The position numbers and the translations under genes are program-made. A DNA stretch of 64,000 bases from Henriciella marina DSM 19595 (GTDB lineage: Bacteria; Pseudomonadota; Alphaproteobacteria; Caulobacterales; Hyphomonadaceae), in NCBI RefSeq assembly GCF_000376805.1, contig NZ_AQXT01000002.1, positions 2,170,001-2,234,000 on the forward strand, given 5' to 3'. Under the pieces are notes generated by a model. That model did not search any database. It was not told the DNA's origin and saw only the letters and a list, made by a program, of their open reading frames with translations. Below, in pieces: positions 17,093 through 26,738 of this stretch (the stretch's first letter is position 1; every line of letters begins with the position of its first letter).

Positions 17093-17599
17093 ATGAAGGG
17101 AACGATCGAAATCTACCGCGGCAACATTGTCGATGTGGACTGCGAGGTCATCGTAAACGCAGCCAACAGCTCGCTCATGGGCGGCGGCGGTGTCGATGGC
17201 GCGATCCACCGGGCCGCAGGTCCAAAGCTGAAAGAGGCCTGCAAGCCGCTCGCCCCGTGCCCGACAGGCGAGGTGCGCGTCACCGAAGGCTTTGACCTCG
17301 GCGACCGGCTCGTCTTTCACACGGTCGGTCCCGTCTGGCGCGGCGGCAGCGAGGGCGAAGCAGAATTGCTGAAGGCCTGCTACCTCCATTGCCTTCAGGA
17401 ACTCATCAAGCGCGAACTGACGACCATCGCTTTCCCGGCCATTTCAACAGGGGCTTATGGCTTCCCTGCCAATGAAGCCGCCGGGATCGCCGTGCACGCC
17501 TGCCGCGAGTTCGCTGCCGACCACGACGTGAAAATCAGCCTCACCGCCTTCGACGAGCCGAATGCCACCGCAATCCAAGGCGCCCTCGATCAGCCCTGA
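17093..17599 (+). CDS. Macro domain protein (O-acetyl-ADP-ribose deacetylase type)
   Basis: The 168-residue protein is a single macro domain of the YmdB/MacroD type. It has IVNAANSSLMGGGGVDGAIH, an ADP-ribose-binding segment with the catalytic-type Asn and Asp, CPTGEVRVTEGFDL and FPAISTGAYGFP. It is expected to hydrolyse O-acetyl-ADP-ribose or remove ADP-ribose from targets in the cytosol. It lies 45 bases before a polytopic membrane protein on the same strand. It is part of an insertion in the usual aroA-cmk order. Confidence 0.93.
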   Translation: MKGTIEIYRGNIVDVDCEVIVNAANSSLMGGGGVDGAIHRAAGPKLKEACKPLAPCPTGEVRVTEGFDLGDRLVFHTVGPVWRGGSEGEAELLKACYLHCLQELIKRELTTIAFPAISTGAYGFPANEAAGIAVHACREFAADHDVKISLTAFDEPNATAIQGALDQP

Positions 17600-17644
17600 C
17601 TGCACCTCTCCACTCAGGAGAAAAGGATCATTGCGATTCCCCCA

Positions 17645-19138
17645 ATGGGTGGTGGACAAAACTTTAGCTTGAATGAAGATAGCCGCTGGGGACTGTGGGG
17701 GCTTACGATGACGCTGGTTTACATTCTCGGGTTGGTTGTCCTGGAAGGGTTTCTGCTCTTCCAGCTCATGCGGCTGGCACACGTCCGGTCGAATTCTACA
17801 GTACCCACAATTTTTTTGCAGACCATTCAGTCCGGATTGTCGCTTGTCTTTCTGACTATGAAGGCCTTCCTTCTGTTCGGAACGGTGCATGCCGACTTCC
17901 TTCTCGGTGCAGCGATCGTTCTGACCGTGTCGCTTGTCGCCGGGCTTGGCCTGCAGGTTCTTCTTCAGGTCATGAGCGCAGACAAAAACCGGCGCGCCAA
18001 CATGCTCCTCTCTCTGTCAAATATGGCAGCTCACAGCCGGACCAATGTGTTGGTTCTCCTGCTACCTGCAGCAATCAATGCCGGCATACTTCTTTGGGCC
18101 TATTTCCATGTCCGTCCTAACGGCGTGATCGAAGCGGATCGCATCGATTTCGGCATGTTTATTTATTTCACTCTAGGTGCGGGGGCGGGAATTCTTCTGG
18201 CCGCGCGCGATGTAACCCGATTGGCTCTAGACCGAACGATCGGGCCCGTGGCTAGAAACATCGTGGCGATCGGTTCGCTGGTGGCCTGGGGGGCACAGGC
18301 CTGGCGTGCCTCGTATCCCCTGATCACATTTTCGCCGCCTGTGATCTGGGGCGTTGAGATCACACTACCTCACGTCATTGCCGTCGTAGCAGCGCTGTAC
18401 GCCTTGGTTGTGATGATCCCCGTGATTGTTGGCGCCCGTCTATACGAAGAGGAGCGCGCCAATGTTCACCAAAACGCCGATACACTCCTTGAAAGGGCGG
18501 GACTCCTCGGAGAGGTCAAACTGGCGCCTGCTCTGCTGAAGACGTACCGGGACCAGATCGCCCGCGAGATCGAAGACTTGATGATCGGTCTTTTCAAGAA
18601 GGATCGCCTGCAGGAGATCATGGCATTCTGGCGCTGGGCGCCTCTGCCAGCTTTCGCGATCACGACAATCCGCGGCAAAGAGTATTTGAAGCTTGTCGAG
18701 CACTGGCGCTCGGTACAACTCGCTCAGGAAGTCGACCGCCATATAATCCGCGACGTAATAGAACGCCGGTGGTTCGAGGAGTTGATCGGCGTTGAAAAGC
18801 AGGTGCCTTACCTAAAACAGATCGGCGGCCTCGCAACGACCGTCCGCAAGGAAATGCCCAAGTGGAATTACCGCACGCGCACGTTCGATGAGCTTGTCGT
18901 GGTTCGCGAGGAGCTTGCGGGGGACGACATCCAAAATGCCAGCGGCATCGCGCGCCTTGCCAAAGCAAACATTTCGCAACTGTACCGCAAGTCGAATGGT
19001 CGGTCTGTTCTGACGGCTGGATACATGGCCGTCCTGACCATCCTTCTTCCATTCGTGCTCTCACTCTATGAGGAAGATCTAAAGGACATCCGCCCCGGCC
19101 TCCTTGAGCAGATCCCAGAGACATTGGGCGGCCGCTAG
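17645..19138 (+). CDS. Polytopic membrane protein of unknown function
   Basis: No family was recognised for this 497-residue protein. The N-terminal half has about seven hydrophobic segments (near residues 20-42, 62-82, 86-110, 134-156, 168-188, 203-222, 240-264). A soluble, charged helical domain follows (about 268-455), and then one further membrane segment ([14 protein letters not shown]) and a short tail. Upstream, AGGAG lies 24 bases before the ATG and an in-frame ATT lies nearer, so the start is uncertain. It shares strand and a 45-base gap with the macro-domain gene. Its stop overlaps the convergent stop of the next gene within one CTAG. Confidence 0.6.
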   Translation: MGGGQNFSLNEDSRWGLWGLTMTLVYILGLVVLEGFLLFQLMRLAHVRSNSTVPTIFLQTIQSGLSLVFLTMKAFLLFGTVHADFLLGAAIVLTVSLVAGLGLQVLLQVMSADKNRRANMLLSLSNMAAHSRTNVLVLLLPAAINAGILLWAYFHVRPNGVIEADRIDFGMFIYFTLGAGAGILLAARDVTRLALDRTIGPVARNIVAIGSLVAWGAQAWRASYPLITFSPPVIWGVEITLPHVIAVVAALYALVVMIPVIVGARLYEEERANVHQNADTLLERAGLLGEVKLAPALLKTYRDQIAREIEDLMIGLFKKDRLQEIMAFWRWAPLPAFAITTIRGKEYLKLVEHWRSVQLAQEVDRHIIRDVIERRWFEELIGVEKQVPYLKQIGGLATTVRKEMPKWNYRTRTFDELVVVREELAGDDIQNASGIARLAKANISQLYRKSNGRSVLTAGYMAVLTILLPFVLSLYEEDLKDIRPGLLEQIPETLGGR

Positions 19139-20202
19139 CCGGTCAGTTCCTCGATCGTCTTGAGGTGCGGGGTGACATCAAGGCCCTGCGCTTTTAGCCA
19201 GGCGTCGTTGTAGTACGTATCAAGATACCGCTCACCGCCATCGCAGATCAGCGTTGCGACGCTGCCTTCGTGGCCTGCCTCACGCATTTCAGCCATGAGA
19301 TGGAGCGCGGTCCAGACATTGGTCCCGGTAGACCCCCCGCATTTGCGCCCAAGAACGCCTTCAAGCCAGTGGATCGTCGCGATCGAGGCCGCATCCGGCA
19401 CCTGCATCATCCGGTCGATGACCCGCGGCTGGAACGAGGCTTCCACACGCGGACGCCCGATCCCCTCAATGCGGGATCGCGTCTTGAGTTTCAGGTCGCG
19501 GTCGCCAGTGATGTAATGATCATAGAAGACAGAGTTTTCGGGGTCGGCGACGCAAAGCTGCGTCTTGCTGGAAAGATCCCCGCGATATCGGATGAACCGG
19601 CCAATGGTCGCCGATGTGCCGCCCGTGCCGGCGCTCATCACAACCCAGTCGGGAATGGCGTGCTCTTCAAGGGCAAGCTGCGCGAAGAGGCTCTCAGCGA
19701 TATTATTGTTGCCGCGCCAGTCTGTCGCCCGTTCGGCAAAGGTGAACTGGTCCATATAGTAGCCGCCGCTTTCGCGCGCGATCCGCTCGGCTTCGTCATA
19801 GATTTGCGGGGCCGGGACAGACCGGGTCTCGGCGCCGTAGAAATTGATCTGGTCAATCTTTTTCTGCGCGGTCCCCTCTGGCACGACCGCAATGAAACGG
19901 AGACCCAGAAGTTTGGCGAAATAGGCTTCGGAAACGGCCGTCGAGCCAGATGAGCTTTCGACGACCACGGTCTCTGGCCCGATCGCGCCATTGCAGATCC
20001 CGTAAAGATAGAGCGAGCGCGCAAGCCTGTGCTTCAGACTGCCGGACGGGTGGCTGGACTCGTCTTTTAGGTAAAGGACCTGCCCCGGAAAGGCGGGCAG
20101 GTCGACACGGATCAGATGTGTGTCCGATGATCGATTGAAGTCAGCGTTCAGCCGCCGGACCGCTTCACAGACCCATTGGCGTTCAGCACATAGATCCTGC
20201 AT
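19135..20202 (-). CDS. PLP-dependent cysteine desulfhydrase / cysteine synthase-like (Cds1 type)
   Basis: The 355-residue fold-type II PLP enzyme has [32 protein letters not shown] (PLP Lys in SLKH), [20 protein letters not shown] (read as two pieces SSGST and AVSEAYF), and [15 protein letters not shown] as the phosphate-binding loop. These match mycobacterial Cds1-like cysteine desulfhydrases, which degrade cysteine to sulfide, pyruvate and ammonia. A synthase role cannot be excluded. The start at 20202 has GGGGGAAA upstream and leaves 108 bases before divergent cmk; 20292 is an in-frame alternative. It is part of the insertion between aroA and cmk. Confidence 0.8.
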   Translation of the reverse strand: MQDLCAERQWVCEAVRRLNADFNRSSDTHLIRVDLPAFPGQVLYLKDESSHPSGSLKHRLARSLYLYGICNGAIGPETVVVESSSGSTAVSEAYFAKLLGLRFIAVVPEGTAQKKIDQINFYGAETRSVPAPQIYDEAERIARESGGYYMDQFTFAERATDWRGNNNIAESLFAQLALEEHAIPDWVVMSAGTGGTSATIGRFIRYRGDLSSKTQLCVADPENSVFYDHYITGDRDLKLKTRSRIEGIGRPRVEASFQPRVIDRMMQVPDAASIATIHWLEGVLGRKCGGSTGTNVWTALHLMAEMREAGHEGSVATLICDGGERYLDTYYNDAWLKAQGLDVTPHLKTIEELTG

Positions 20203-20310
20203 GCCTGTTTCCCCCGTCGGAGTGGTTAGTAGCGGCTCAAATGGCAGGTGCAGTCGCAGCTTGGCAAGGCTGGTTGACGCCTTGATCGACATGACGCATC
20301 TGTCCGCGCC

Positions 20311-20943
20311 ATGATTATTGCTATCGACGGTACGCTCGCCTCCGGAAAAGGCACGATCGCCAGGCGCCTGTCTGAGCTGTTTGGCCTGCCTCACATGGAT
20401 ACAGGCCGCCTCTACCGCGCGACCGGTGTCGCCGCCCTCAATGCAGATGCCGACCTGACGGACGCAGACGCTGTTGCCACCATTGCGTCCAAGCTGGACC
20501 CAGCCGCGTTCACTGAAGGTGAGCTGCGCACCGCCGAGGCCGGCCTTGCCGCGTCTAAAGTCGCCGCCCTGCCCGCCGTGCGCGCTGCCCTGCTGGAGCT
20601 GCAGCGCAAGTTCGCGAACCAGACCGGCGGCGCAATCCTCGATGGCCGCGATATCGGCACCGTCGTCTGCCCTGGCGCCGACGTGAAGCTCTGGGTCGAT
20701 GCCAGCGTCGAGGTCCGCGCCCAGCGCCGCCACGCAGAGCTGAAAGCGGCTGGCGACACCATCACTCTGACTGAGCTCACCGCCCAGCTTCGTGAGCGCG
20801 ATGAGCGCGATCGCACCCGCAAGGATGCGCCCATGATCGCCGCCGCAGACGCGATCTTGATAGATACGTCCGATCTGAGTATAGACGCGGCTGTGGACAA
20901 GGCACGGGCCGCCGTTGAAACGGCAACCGCCCGCTCCGACTAG
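20311..20943 (+). CDS. cmk: Cytidylate kinase
   Basis: The 210-residue kinase has [18 protein letters not shown] as P-loop and the CMP-binding signatures [10 protein letters not shown] and [12 protein letters not shown]. It phosphorylates CMP and dCMP. No clear ribosome site precedes the ATG. It is followed by rpsA, its usual partner in alphaproteobacteria. aroA, normally directly upstream, is 3.3 kb away because of inserted genes. Confidence 0.95.
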   Translation: MIIAIDGTLASGKGTIARRLSELFGLPHMDTGRLYRATGVAALNADADLTDADAVATIASKLDPAAFTEGELRTAEAGLAASKVAALPAVRAALLELQRKFANQTGGAILDGRDIGTVVCPGADVKLWVDASVEVRAQRRHAELKAAGDTITLTELTAQLRERDERDRTRKDAPMIAAADAILIDTSDLSIDAAVDKARAAVETATARSD

Positions 20944-20982
20944 CAGGTTCTGACGCGTTTCGCGTCAAATCCAAAAACCTGC
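20943..20982 (+). promoter_or_regulatory. Nested hairpin in the cmk-rpsA gap
   Basis: The outer stem GCAGGTT (20943-20949) pairs with AACCTGC (20976-20982). Inside it a perfect TGACGCG-TTT-CGCGTCA hairpin spans 20951-20967. No T-run follows, so it is not a simple terminator. It could be an mRNA 3' end, a processing site or part of the rpsA leader, which is autoregulated in other bacteria; that role is inference. Confidence 0.45.
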
Positions 20983-21072
20983 GTCAGCCTCGTTCTCGAT
21001 CCTGATCCTTCGTCAACGCCAGCAATCCCGCTTGCGCGTCGTAAACCCGTACGGGTCAGTTCTGGAGTAACT

Positions 21073-22842
21073 ATGTCAACTGAAACAATGAATCCGAGCA
21101 CCGACGACTTCGCCTCTATGTTCGAAGACTCGGCGGCTGCTTCTACCCTGCAGGAAGGCCGCGTGGTCCCTGCAACGGTCGTTGCCATTACCGGCGACAA
21201 CCTGATCCTCGATGTCGGCCTGAAAGTCGAAGGCCGCGTCGCCCTGAAAGAATTCATGCTCGAAGACGAGCAGCCAAAGCCGGGCGACATTGTCGAGGTC
21301 TTCCTCGAGCGCATCGAAAACCTGATGGGCGAAGCCGTTCTTTCGCGCGATAAAGCCCGCCGCGAAGAGAGCTGGATCAAGCTCGAAGACAGCTACAACA
21401 AGGAAGAGCCTGTGAAGGGCGCGATTTCCGGCCGTGTCAAAGGCGGTTTCACCGTCGACCTCGGCGGCGTCAACGCCTTCCTTCCTGGCTCTCAAGTGGA
21501 CATCCGTCCGGTCCGCGACGTCGGCCCGCTCATGGGCGAAGTCCAGCCGTTCGCGATCCTCAAGCTCGACCGTTCGCGTGGCAACATCGTTGTGTCGCGT
21601 CGTGCGATCCTCGAAGAGAGCCGTGCCGAACAGCGCGCTGAAATCGTCGAAGCGATGAATGAAGGCGATGTCCGCGACGGCGTCGTCAAGAACATCACCG
21701 ACTACGGTGCGTTCGTCGATCTCGGCGGCATCGATGGCCTGCTGCACGTCACCGACATGAGCTGGAAGCGGATCAACCACCCAAGCCAGGTCGTCAATGT
21801 TGGCGACACGGTGAAAGTCCAGATCATCAAGGTGAACGAAGAAACCCAGCGGATCTCGCTTGGCATGAAGCAGCTCGAAGCCGATCCATGGGAAGGCATC
21901 GAAAGCAAGTACCTCATCGGCACGCGTCTTCCAGGCGTTGTCACGAACATCACCGATTATGGTGCATTCGTTGAGCTTGAGGATGGCGTCGAAGGCCTGA
22001 TCCACGTCTCCGAGATGAGCTGGACCAAGAAGAACGTTCATCCTGGCAAGATCGTCTCGACCTCTCAGGAAGTCGTTGTCGAAGTGCTGGATGTGGATTC
22101 CGAAAAGCGCCGCATCTCGCTCGGCCTCAAGCAGACCCAGGACAATCCATGGTCGGCTTTCCTTGGCGAGCATCCTGCCGGCACCGAAGTCGAGGGCGAA
22201 GTCCGCGGCATTACGGAGTTCGGTCTGTTCATCGGTCTTGGACCGGAACTCGACGGCATGGTCCACATCAACGACATTTCGTGGGATGTGCCAGGCGAGC
22301 AGGCGATTGCCAACTTCAACAAGGGCGACGTTGTCCGCGCGAAAGTGCTCGACGTTGATACCGACAAGGAGCGTATCTCGCTCGGCATCAAACAGCTTTC
22401 GGGCGATCCGATGACCGACATGGATGTGCGCCGCGGCGACACGGTCACCTGTACGGTTTCCGAGGTCACCTCCGGTGGCATCGAGGTTCAGTTCGGCGAT
22501 CCGGCCATGACGGCCTTTGTCCGCCGCTCCGACCTGTCCCGCGACCGTTCCGAGCAACGCCCAGAGCGTTTCTCTGTCGGCGACAAGATCGACGCCAAGA
22601 TCACCCAGATGGACAAGGCTTCGCGCCGCGTCTCCGTCTCGATCAAGGCGCTCGAAATCTCCGAGGAGCAGGAAGCCGTCAAGCAGTATGGCTCCGCAGA
22701 CAGCGGCGCATCGCTCGGCGACATCCTCGGGGCAGCCCTTGCCTCTGGCGACGAGAAGGAGACCAGCAACAAGGTCACCGAGACGCCGGATGAAGTTGAA
22801 ACCAAGTCGGATGAAGCCGGCGAGGACGACGACAAGGCCTGA
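21073..22842 (+). CDS. rpsA: 30S ribosomal protein S1
   Basis: The 589-residue protein has six S1 domains (about residues 29-100, 113-182, 198-268, 284-355, 370-441, 457-528). The repeated signature is [27 protein letters not shown], with ISLGxKQ closing several domains. S1 binds mRNA on the 30S subunit. The C-terminal tail is acidic and Lys-rich. A terminator separates it from ihfB. A 616-residue opposite-strand reading frame over this gene is a codon-bias shadow. Confidence 0.98.
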   Translation: MSTETMNPSTDDFASMFEDSAAASTLQEGRVVPATVVAITGDNLILDVGLKVEGRVALKEFMLEDEQPKPGDIVEVFLERIENLMGEAVLSRDKARREESWIKLEDSYNKEEPVKGAISGRVKGGFTVDLGGVNAFLPGSQVDIRPVRDVGPLMGEVQPFAILKLDRSRGNIVVSRRAILEESRAEQRAEIVEAMNEGDVRDGVVKNITDYGAFVDLGGIDGLLHVTDMSWKRINHPSQVVNVGDTVKVQIIKVNEETQRISLGMKQLEADPWEGIESKYLIGTRLPGVVTNITDYGAFVELEDGVEGLIHVSEMSWTKKNVHPGKIVSTSQEVVVEVLDVDSEKRRISLGLKQTQDNPWSAFLGEHPAGTEVEGEVRGITEFGLFIGLGPELDGMVHINDISWDVPGEQAIANFNKGDVVRAKVLDVDTDKERISLGIKQLSGDPMTDMDVRRGDTVTCTVSEVTSGGIEVQFGDPAMTAFVRRSDLSRDRSEQRPERFSVGDKIDAKITQMDKASRRVSVSIKALEISEEQEAVKQYGSADSGASLGDILGAALASGDEKETSNKVTETPDEVETKSDEAGEDDDKA

Positions 22843-22895
22843 TAACTGGTCGAAATACGGGTTATTCCTGCCTTTTAGGAAGAATCCTGACATTG

Positions 22896-22930
22896 TTTGG
22901 GGCGGAGCCACTGGCTTCCGCCCCAAATTT
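22896..22930 (+). terminator. Rho-independent terminator after rpsA
   Basis: A perfect 11-bp stem pairs TTTGGGGCGGA (22896-22906) with TCCGCCCCAAA (22917-22927), then TTT. It lies directly upstream of ihfB, so ihfB expression depends on read-through or its own promoter. Confidence 0.85.
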
Positions 22931-22947
22931 CATTTACATTCAAAGTC

Positions 22948-23247
22948 ATGCTCAGGTCAGAACTGATTGCCCGTCTGGCAGAAGAATATTCGCATCTCAG
23001 ACACGATGATCTGGAGAAGATCGTCGCGGTAATCCTTGATGAGATTGCCGAGGCGCTCGCCGAAGGTAATCGTGTGGAGCTGCGGGGCTTCGGTGCCTTT
23101 TCGGTCCGGGAGCGCTCACCGCGCATCGGACGCAACCCGCGTACGGGCGAGAAGGTCGAGGTCAAGGCCAAGCGCGTCCCCTTCTTCCGTCCCGGCAAGG
23201 AATTGCGCGCGCGTGTAAATGGCGGAGACGATCCCGAAGCCCGCTAG
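22948..23247 (+). CDS. ihfB: Integration host factor subunit beta
   Basis: The 99-residue HU/IHF family protein has [27 protein letters not shown] and the DNA-intercalating arm [17 protein letters not shown]. It forms a heterodimer with IhfA and bends DNA. The start at 22948 gives the conserved MLRSELI; the longer in-frame start at 22897 would translate through the terminator. Its place after rpsA is conserved in proteobacteria. Confidence 0.95.
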   Translation: MLRSELIARLAEEYSHLRHDDLEKIVAVILDEIAEALAEGNRVELRGFGAFSVRERSPRIGRNPRTGEKVEVKAKRVPFFRPGKELRARVNGGDDPEAR

Positions 23248-23356
23248 TCTCAAGCGGTCGGTCGGCTATCATTCCTTCACAATTGGTTGACGCTAGGTCC
23301 AAAGCTGGGGATATCCAGTTTTGCCGTAGGGGCGGCATGCTCAGGGAGACATTTCA

Positions 23357-23779
23357 ATGTTCAAGGAATTCAAAGAGTTCGCAATGAAAGGAAACCTGGT
23401 CGATCTGGCCGTTGGTTTCATTCTTGGCGGTGCGTTCTCGACAATCGTGAAGTCGCTTGTGAACGACATCATCATGCCGCCGCTCGGCCTGATCCTCGGC
23501 GGTGTCGACTTCGCTGATCTTCACTATCCACTGGATGGCGGCACGTATGAGTCGCTCGAAGCCGCAAACGAAGCTGGCGCGCCGGTCATCGCGTACGGCC
23601 TCTTCATCAACAATGTGATCTCCTTTGTGATCATGGCGCTCGCCCTGTTCTTTGTCGTGAAGGGCATCAACAACATGAAGCGCAAGCAGGAAGAAGCCCC
23701 GGCAGAAGTGCCGCCGCCGCCACGCCAGGAAGTTCTGCTGGAAGAGATCCGCAACCTGCTCGCCAAGCAGCAAGCCTAG
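23357..23779 (+). CDS. mscL: Large-conductance mechanosensitive channel
   Basis: The 140-residue protein has the MscL N terminus [20 protein letters not shown] followed by the pore-lining helix with [12 protein letters not shown]. The second membrane helix is [19 protein letters not shown], and a charged C-terminal helix (EEIRNLLAK) closes the protein. The channel opens under osmotic downshock. AGGGAGAC precedes the ATG. A terminator follows. Confidence 0.97.
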   Translation: MFKEFKEFAMKGNLVDLAVGFILGGAFSTIVKSLVNDIIMPPLGLILGGVDFADLHYPLDGGTYESLEAANEAGAPVIAYGLFINNVISFVIMALALFFVVKGINNMKRKQEEAPAEVPPPPRQEVLLEEIRNLLAKQQA

Positions 23780-23808
23780 ACAGGCGTACACCAAAGACTG
23801 AACGCATC

Positions 23809-23838
23809 AGGGCGGTCCCATACGGGGCCGCCCTTTTC
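23809..23838 (+). terminator. Rho-independent terminator after mscL
   Basis: AGGGCGGTCCC and GGGGCCGCCCT form an 11-bp stem with one mismatch, and TTT follows. Confidence 0.85.
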
Positions 23839-23885
23839 ATTTGTGCCGAAAGAGTAAGAATTTCGCGCCCTACCAGCAGGCGCAT

Positions 23886-23974
23886 CACCGCGGCTTGACC
23901 GCGGTGCCCATCTCCCTCGGATGAAGCTTTACGCTGACTTTTCCGGAGATGGACCCCGCGATCAAGTCGCGGGG
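23886..23974. repeat. Composite palindromic element (REP/BIME-like)
   Basis: Three nested or adjacent inverted repeats lie here: CACCGCGG-CTTGA-CCGCGGTG (23886-23906), CCATCTCC (23908-23915) with GGAGATGG (23945-23952), and CCCCGCGA-TCAAG-TCGCGGGG (23954-23974). The first and last are related (a CTTGA/TCAAG loop flanked by GC palindromes) in opposite orientation. The layout is that of an extragenic palindromic repeat unit. Confidence 0.65.
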
Positions 23975-23999
23975 AAACGCCGCAAACGCATTCACAGAA

Positions 24000-24686
24000 C
24001 TAGTACTCGTAAATCTCCCAGCCCGTCATCTCGATCGTGTAGGCCGCATCGGCCAGACTTGAGTTCTGGCGTTTGGTGCGCAACGTGCCCTCGATCCAGA
24101 CTGCCTGGGAAAGGTCGCGCAGCTTGATCTTGTCAGCCGTCTCGACGAACACCGTCTGGTTTGGCGGCGGAGGCGGCGCGTGCAGGCAGGCGCCGTAATA
24201 TGGCACCAGCAGGAATTCGGAAATCTCGGCCTCGGAGCCATAATCGAACGGAACGGTATACCCGGGCAGGCGCACCTTCATGCCATCCATACCCTCGACG
24301 ACATTGAATGTCCCGATCTGGATCGCCTGATCTGCCGCCGACCCTTCAGCGATGCCGCCGCCTGAATAAAGCCGGGCCATCTGGGCCTGGTACATCTCGG
24401 CGACGCGCTCTTCCTCGCCTTCCGGCATCAGCTCTTCCCAGCCGATTTCCGTGATGCCGCGTTCGGCAAGTTCTGCGTCGCGCGCTGCCTGGGCCGCAAG
24501 GGAATTGTCTTCAGGTTCAGGAACACGGTCACCGATTTCAGGTTCGCTGGAATTATCCGGCGCAGGCGCCTCTTCCATTTCAGCAGGTGCGGACTGATCG
24601 GGCTGAGCCGCCTCGCTCGTCTCGCCGCTGCATGCAGCAAGGACAAGAACGCTGACGGCCGTCATCAATGGATGGATCTGTTTCAT
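24000..24686 (-). CDS. DUF3299 lipoprotein, zinc-locus associated
   Basis: This is a 228-residue lipoprotein. The signal ends in the lipobox LAAC, then a low-complexity Glu/Pro/Ala linker. The DUF3299 core carries MKVRLPGYTVPFDY, FLLVPYYGACLHAPPPPPNQ and WIEGTL. The Cys and His in GACLH are conserved family residues and could bind metal. It is last in a minus-strand cluster after DUF2796, ABC ATPase and permease genes, an order reminiscent of the zinc-regulated zrg operon of Vibrio. The start at 24686 places the signal peptide correctly; a start at 24725 is also open. Confidence 0.85.
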   Translation of the reverse strand: MKQIHPLMTAVSVLVLAACSGETSEAAQPDQSAPAEMEEAPAPDNSSEPEIGDRVPEPEDNSLAAQAARDAELAERGITEIGWEELMPEGEEERVAEMYQAQMARLYSGGGIAEGSAADQAIQIGTFNVVEGMDGMKVRLPGYTVPFDYGSEAEISEFLLVPYYGACLHAPPPPPNQTVFVETADKIKLRDLSQAVWIEGTLRTKRQNSSLADAAYTIEMTGWEIYEY

Positions 24687-24755
24687 ACCTTCTGAAATAG
24701 CGCACAGGGCGGGCCGCTTCCACAAGCAACTTCACGCTGATCTGCCGTCTCCCTT

Positions 24756-26024
24756 TTAGAGCTTCACCGTCAGACCATCAGCCAGCGACCGGCGGAGCGC
24801 CATGACCGCCGGGATCGTCCCGATCAGCGTCGCGGCCCCGAAGACTGCAAGCACGGTCCAGCCATCAATGGCCGATATTCCAAGCCCGCCAATACCAATC
24901 CCGTAAGTCGAATTGAGCATCGGCCCGGCGATCAAAAGCCCGAGCTGCACCAGCAGGACGCCCGCAATTGCGCCTGACAGCCCCAGAAGGCTCGCCTCGG
25001 CCACCATCAGGAAAAATATGTGGCCAGGCCGCGCGCCTGTCGCCCGCAGGATCGCCATTTCACGGCGTCTCTCATTCAGGCTGGTAAGAATACTGGTCAG
25101 AACGGACACCAGCCCGACCGCGATAACAAAGATCGACACAGCGATCAGCGCCCGTTCGACAATACCGGTCACCTGCCAGAGCTCGCCGAGGGCCATGCCC
25201 GGGATGATCGCAAGCAGCGGTTCGCCGGCTTGCGTGTTCAGCGCCCGCTGGGTCCGCAATATGGTGCCGCGCTGCTCGAGGCCGACAAAGACCGCCGTGA
25301 TCGACTTCGGTGTCAGGTCAAAGCCGCGGATCATGTCATCGCTGATCGTGTCGGCAAACGGGCTTCGCGTCCCGCTTTCCCAGCCGACATGGATTGCCGT
25401 CACGCCTTCCAGTGGGATGTGGATCGACCGGTCGACCGGCGTGCCCGTGGCGGCCATCACACCCGTCACAATGAAGGGCCGGTCCTCATGGTCGGTCAGC
25501 CCCCCAGCCCCGAGGCCATGGGTCAGCACAATTTCGCTGCCAAGCCCGTAGCCAAGCTCGCCCGCAACATCTGCGCCGATCACCGCCTCATAGATGTCGC
25601 CAAAGGCCTCGCCCTCGGCAAGCCGCAGCGGCGTGCCATTTCCATGTCGGTAGTGCTCAAAATAGGACCCGTTGGTCCCGACGACGCGAAAGCCCCGATG
25701 GCTATCGCCCAGCGATATCGGCACCGTCCAGGCAATGTCGTCGCGCTCTGCGATCGACTGATAGGTGTCCCAGCTGATCTCCGCCGTCGCACTGCCCAGC
25801 CGGAAGACCGAGTAAAGCAGCAGATTGATCTGCCCGGTAGGCGCGCCAACGATAAGGTCTGTGCCAGAAATCGTATTGTCGAAGCCTTCGCGTGCCCCGT
25901 TTCTCACCTTGTCGACGCCAAGAAACAGCGCGACCGAAAGCGCGACAGCCAGCACCGTCAGCAGGGCAGAGCCACGCCGGTTCATCAGGCTGCGCCAGGC
26001 AAGACCCAATATGGATAACCCCAT
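24756..26024 (-). CDS. ABC transporter permease (MacB/FtsX type), zinc locus
   Basis: The 422-residue protein has four membrane segments in the MacB/FtsX layout. The first is at about 19-36 (ALLTVLAVALSVALFLG), then a large periplasmic domain (about 40-270), then three C-terminal segments. ERRREMAILRATGARPGHIF is the FtsX-family cytoplasmic coupling helix. Its start overlaps the end of the ATPase gene by one base, so the two are translationally coupled. In this family the pair acts as a mechanotransmitter rather than a classical importer; with DUF2796 and DUF3299 neighbours a role in periplasmic zinc handling is likely. Confidence 0.9.
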   Translation of the reverse strand: MGLSILGLAWRSLMNRRGSALLTVLAVALSVALFLGVDKVRNGAREGFDNTISGTDLIVGAPTGQINLLLYSVFRLGSATAEISWDTYQSIAERDDIAWTVPISLGDSHRGFRVVGTNGSYFEHYRHGNGTPLRLAEGEAFGDIYEAVIGADVAGELGYGLGSEIVLTHGLGAGGLTDHEDRPFIVTGVMAATGTPVDRSIHIPLEGVTAIHVGWESGTRSPFADTISDDMIRGFDLTPKSITAVFVGLEQRGTILRTQRALNTQAGEPLLAIIPGMALGELWQVTGIVERALIAVSIFVIAVGLVSVLTSILTSLNERRREMAILRATGARPGHIFFLMVAEASLLGLSGAIAGVLLVQLGLLIAGPMLNSTYGIGIGGLGISAIDGWTVLAVFGAATLIGTIPAVMALRRSLADGLTVKL

Positions 26025-26731
26025 CAGATGCCCCCTTTCGCACGGTTGATTTCCGAGAGGTCAACGCTCCGGTCAAAATGATCTGCAAGCGAGGCATCAT
26101 GGCTGACAAAAAGAAGCGCCGATCCGGTACGGGCCGCTTCGTCGTTCAGGAGTTCGATAAACCTGTCGCGGGCATCTGCATCGAGGGCTGATGTCGGCTC
26201 ATCGGCGACGATGAGATCAGGTCCACCGATCAGCGCCCGTGCCACGGCGACCCGCTGCTGCTGACCAACCGACAGCTCCGTCACGGGGCGGCTCAGCAAC
26301 CGGTCACCGCTGAGGCCAAGCCGCGCCAGCAGACGCTCTGCTTCAGCCGCGACGCCTCCCTCCCCGCCTGCCGCGTTCCGGCGCGCAGCAGAGAAACGAC
26401 ACGGCAAGGTCACGTTCTGAACCAGCGACAGATACGGCACCAGATTGAACATCTGGAAGATCACGCCCAGCCTGTCGGCACGCAGCGCGTCGCGCTTTGG
26501 CCCGCTAAGGCTGGCCATGTCATGGCCAAGCACCCTCAGCTTGCCCGACTGCGGCTCAAGCACGCCGGCGATAAGACCAAGCAGCGTCGACTTGCCCGAT
26601 CCGCTTGGCCCACGCAGGAAGACGCGCTCTCCAGCTGCCAGACCGAATTGCGGAATGTCCAGAAGCGTCGGCCCGGCCTGTTCCCAGGCAAAACGAAGCT
26701 CACCTATGTCGATGACAGATGTGTCGGTCAC
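26024..26731 (-). CDS. ABC transporter ATP-binding protein (LolD/MacB type), zinc locus
   Basis: The 235-residue ATPase has Walker A GPSGSGKST, the Q-loop region VIFQMFNLVPYLS, signature ELSVGQQQRVAVARAL, Walker B LIVADEPTSALD and the switch His in FVSHD. The EPTSALD form is typical of the MacB/LolD group that pairs with FtsX-like permeases. It is coupled to the downstream permease and starts just after the DUF2796 gene (7-base gap). Confidence 0.93.
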   Translation of the reverse strand: MTDTSVIDIGELRFAWEQAGPTLLDIPQFGLAAGERVFLRGPSGSGKSTLLGLIAGVLEPQSGKLRVLGHDMASLSGPKRDALRADRLGVIFQMFNLVPYLSLVQNVTLPCRFSAARRNAAGGEGGVAAEAERLLARLGLSGDRLLSRPVTELSVGQQQRVAVARALIGGPDLIVADEPTSALDADARDRFIELLNDEAARTGSALLFVSHDASLADHFDRSVDLSEINRAKGGI

Positions 26732-26738
26732 GATTGGG

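Noticed and set aside
21076-22926. 616-codon open frame opposite rpsA
   Set aside because: It mirrors the S1 repeats and GC-rich codon use of rpsA, has no ribosome site and no recognisable domain.
25020-26018. 332-codon frame opposite the ABC permease
   Set aside because: Shadow of the permease, which is coupled to a clear ATPase gene.
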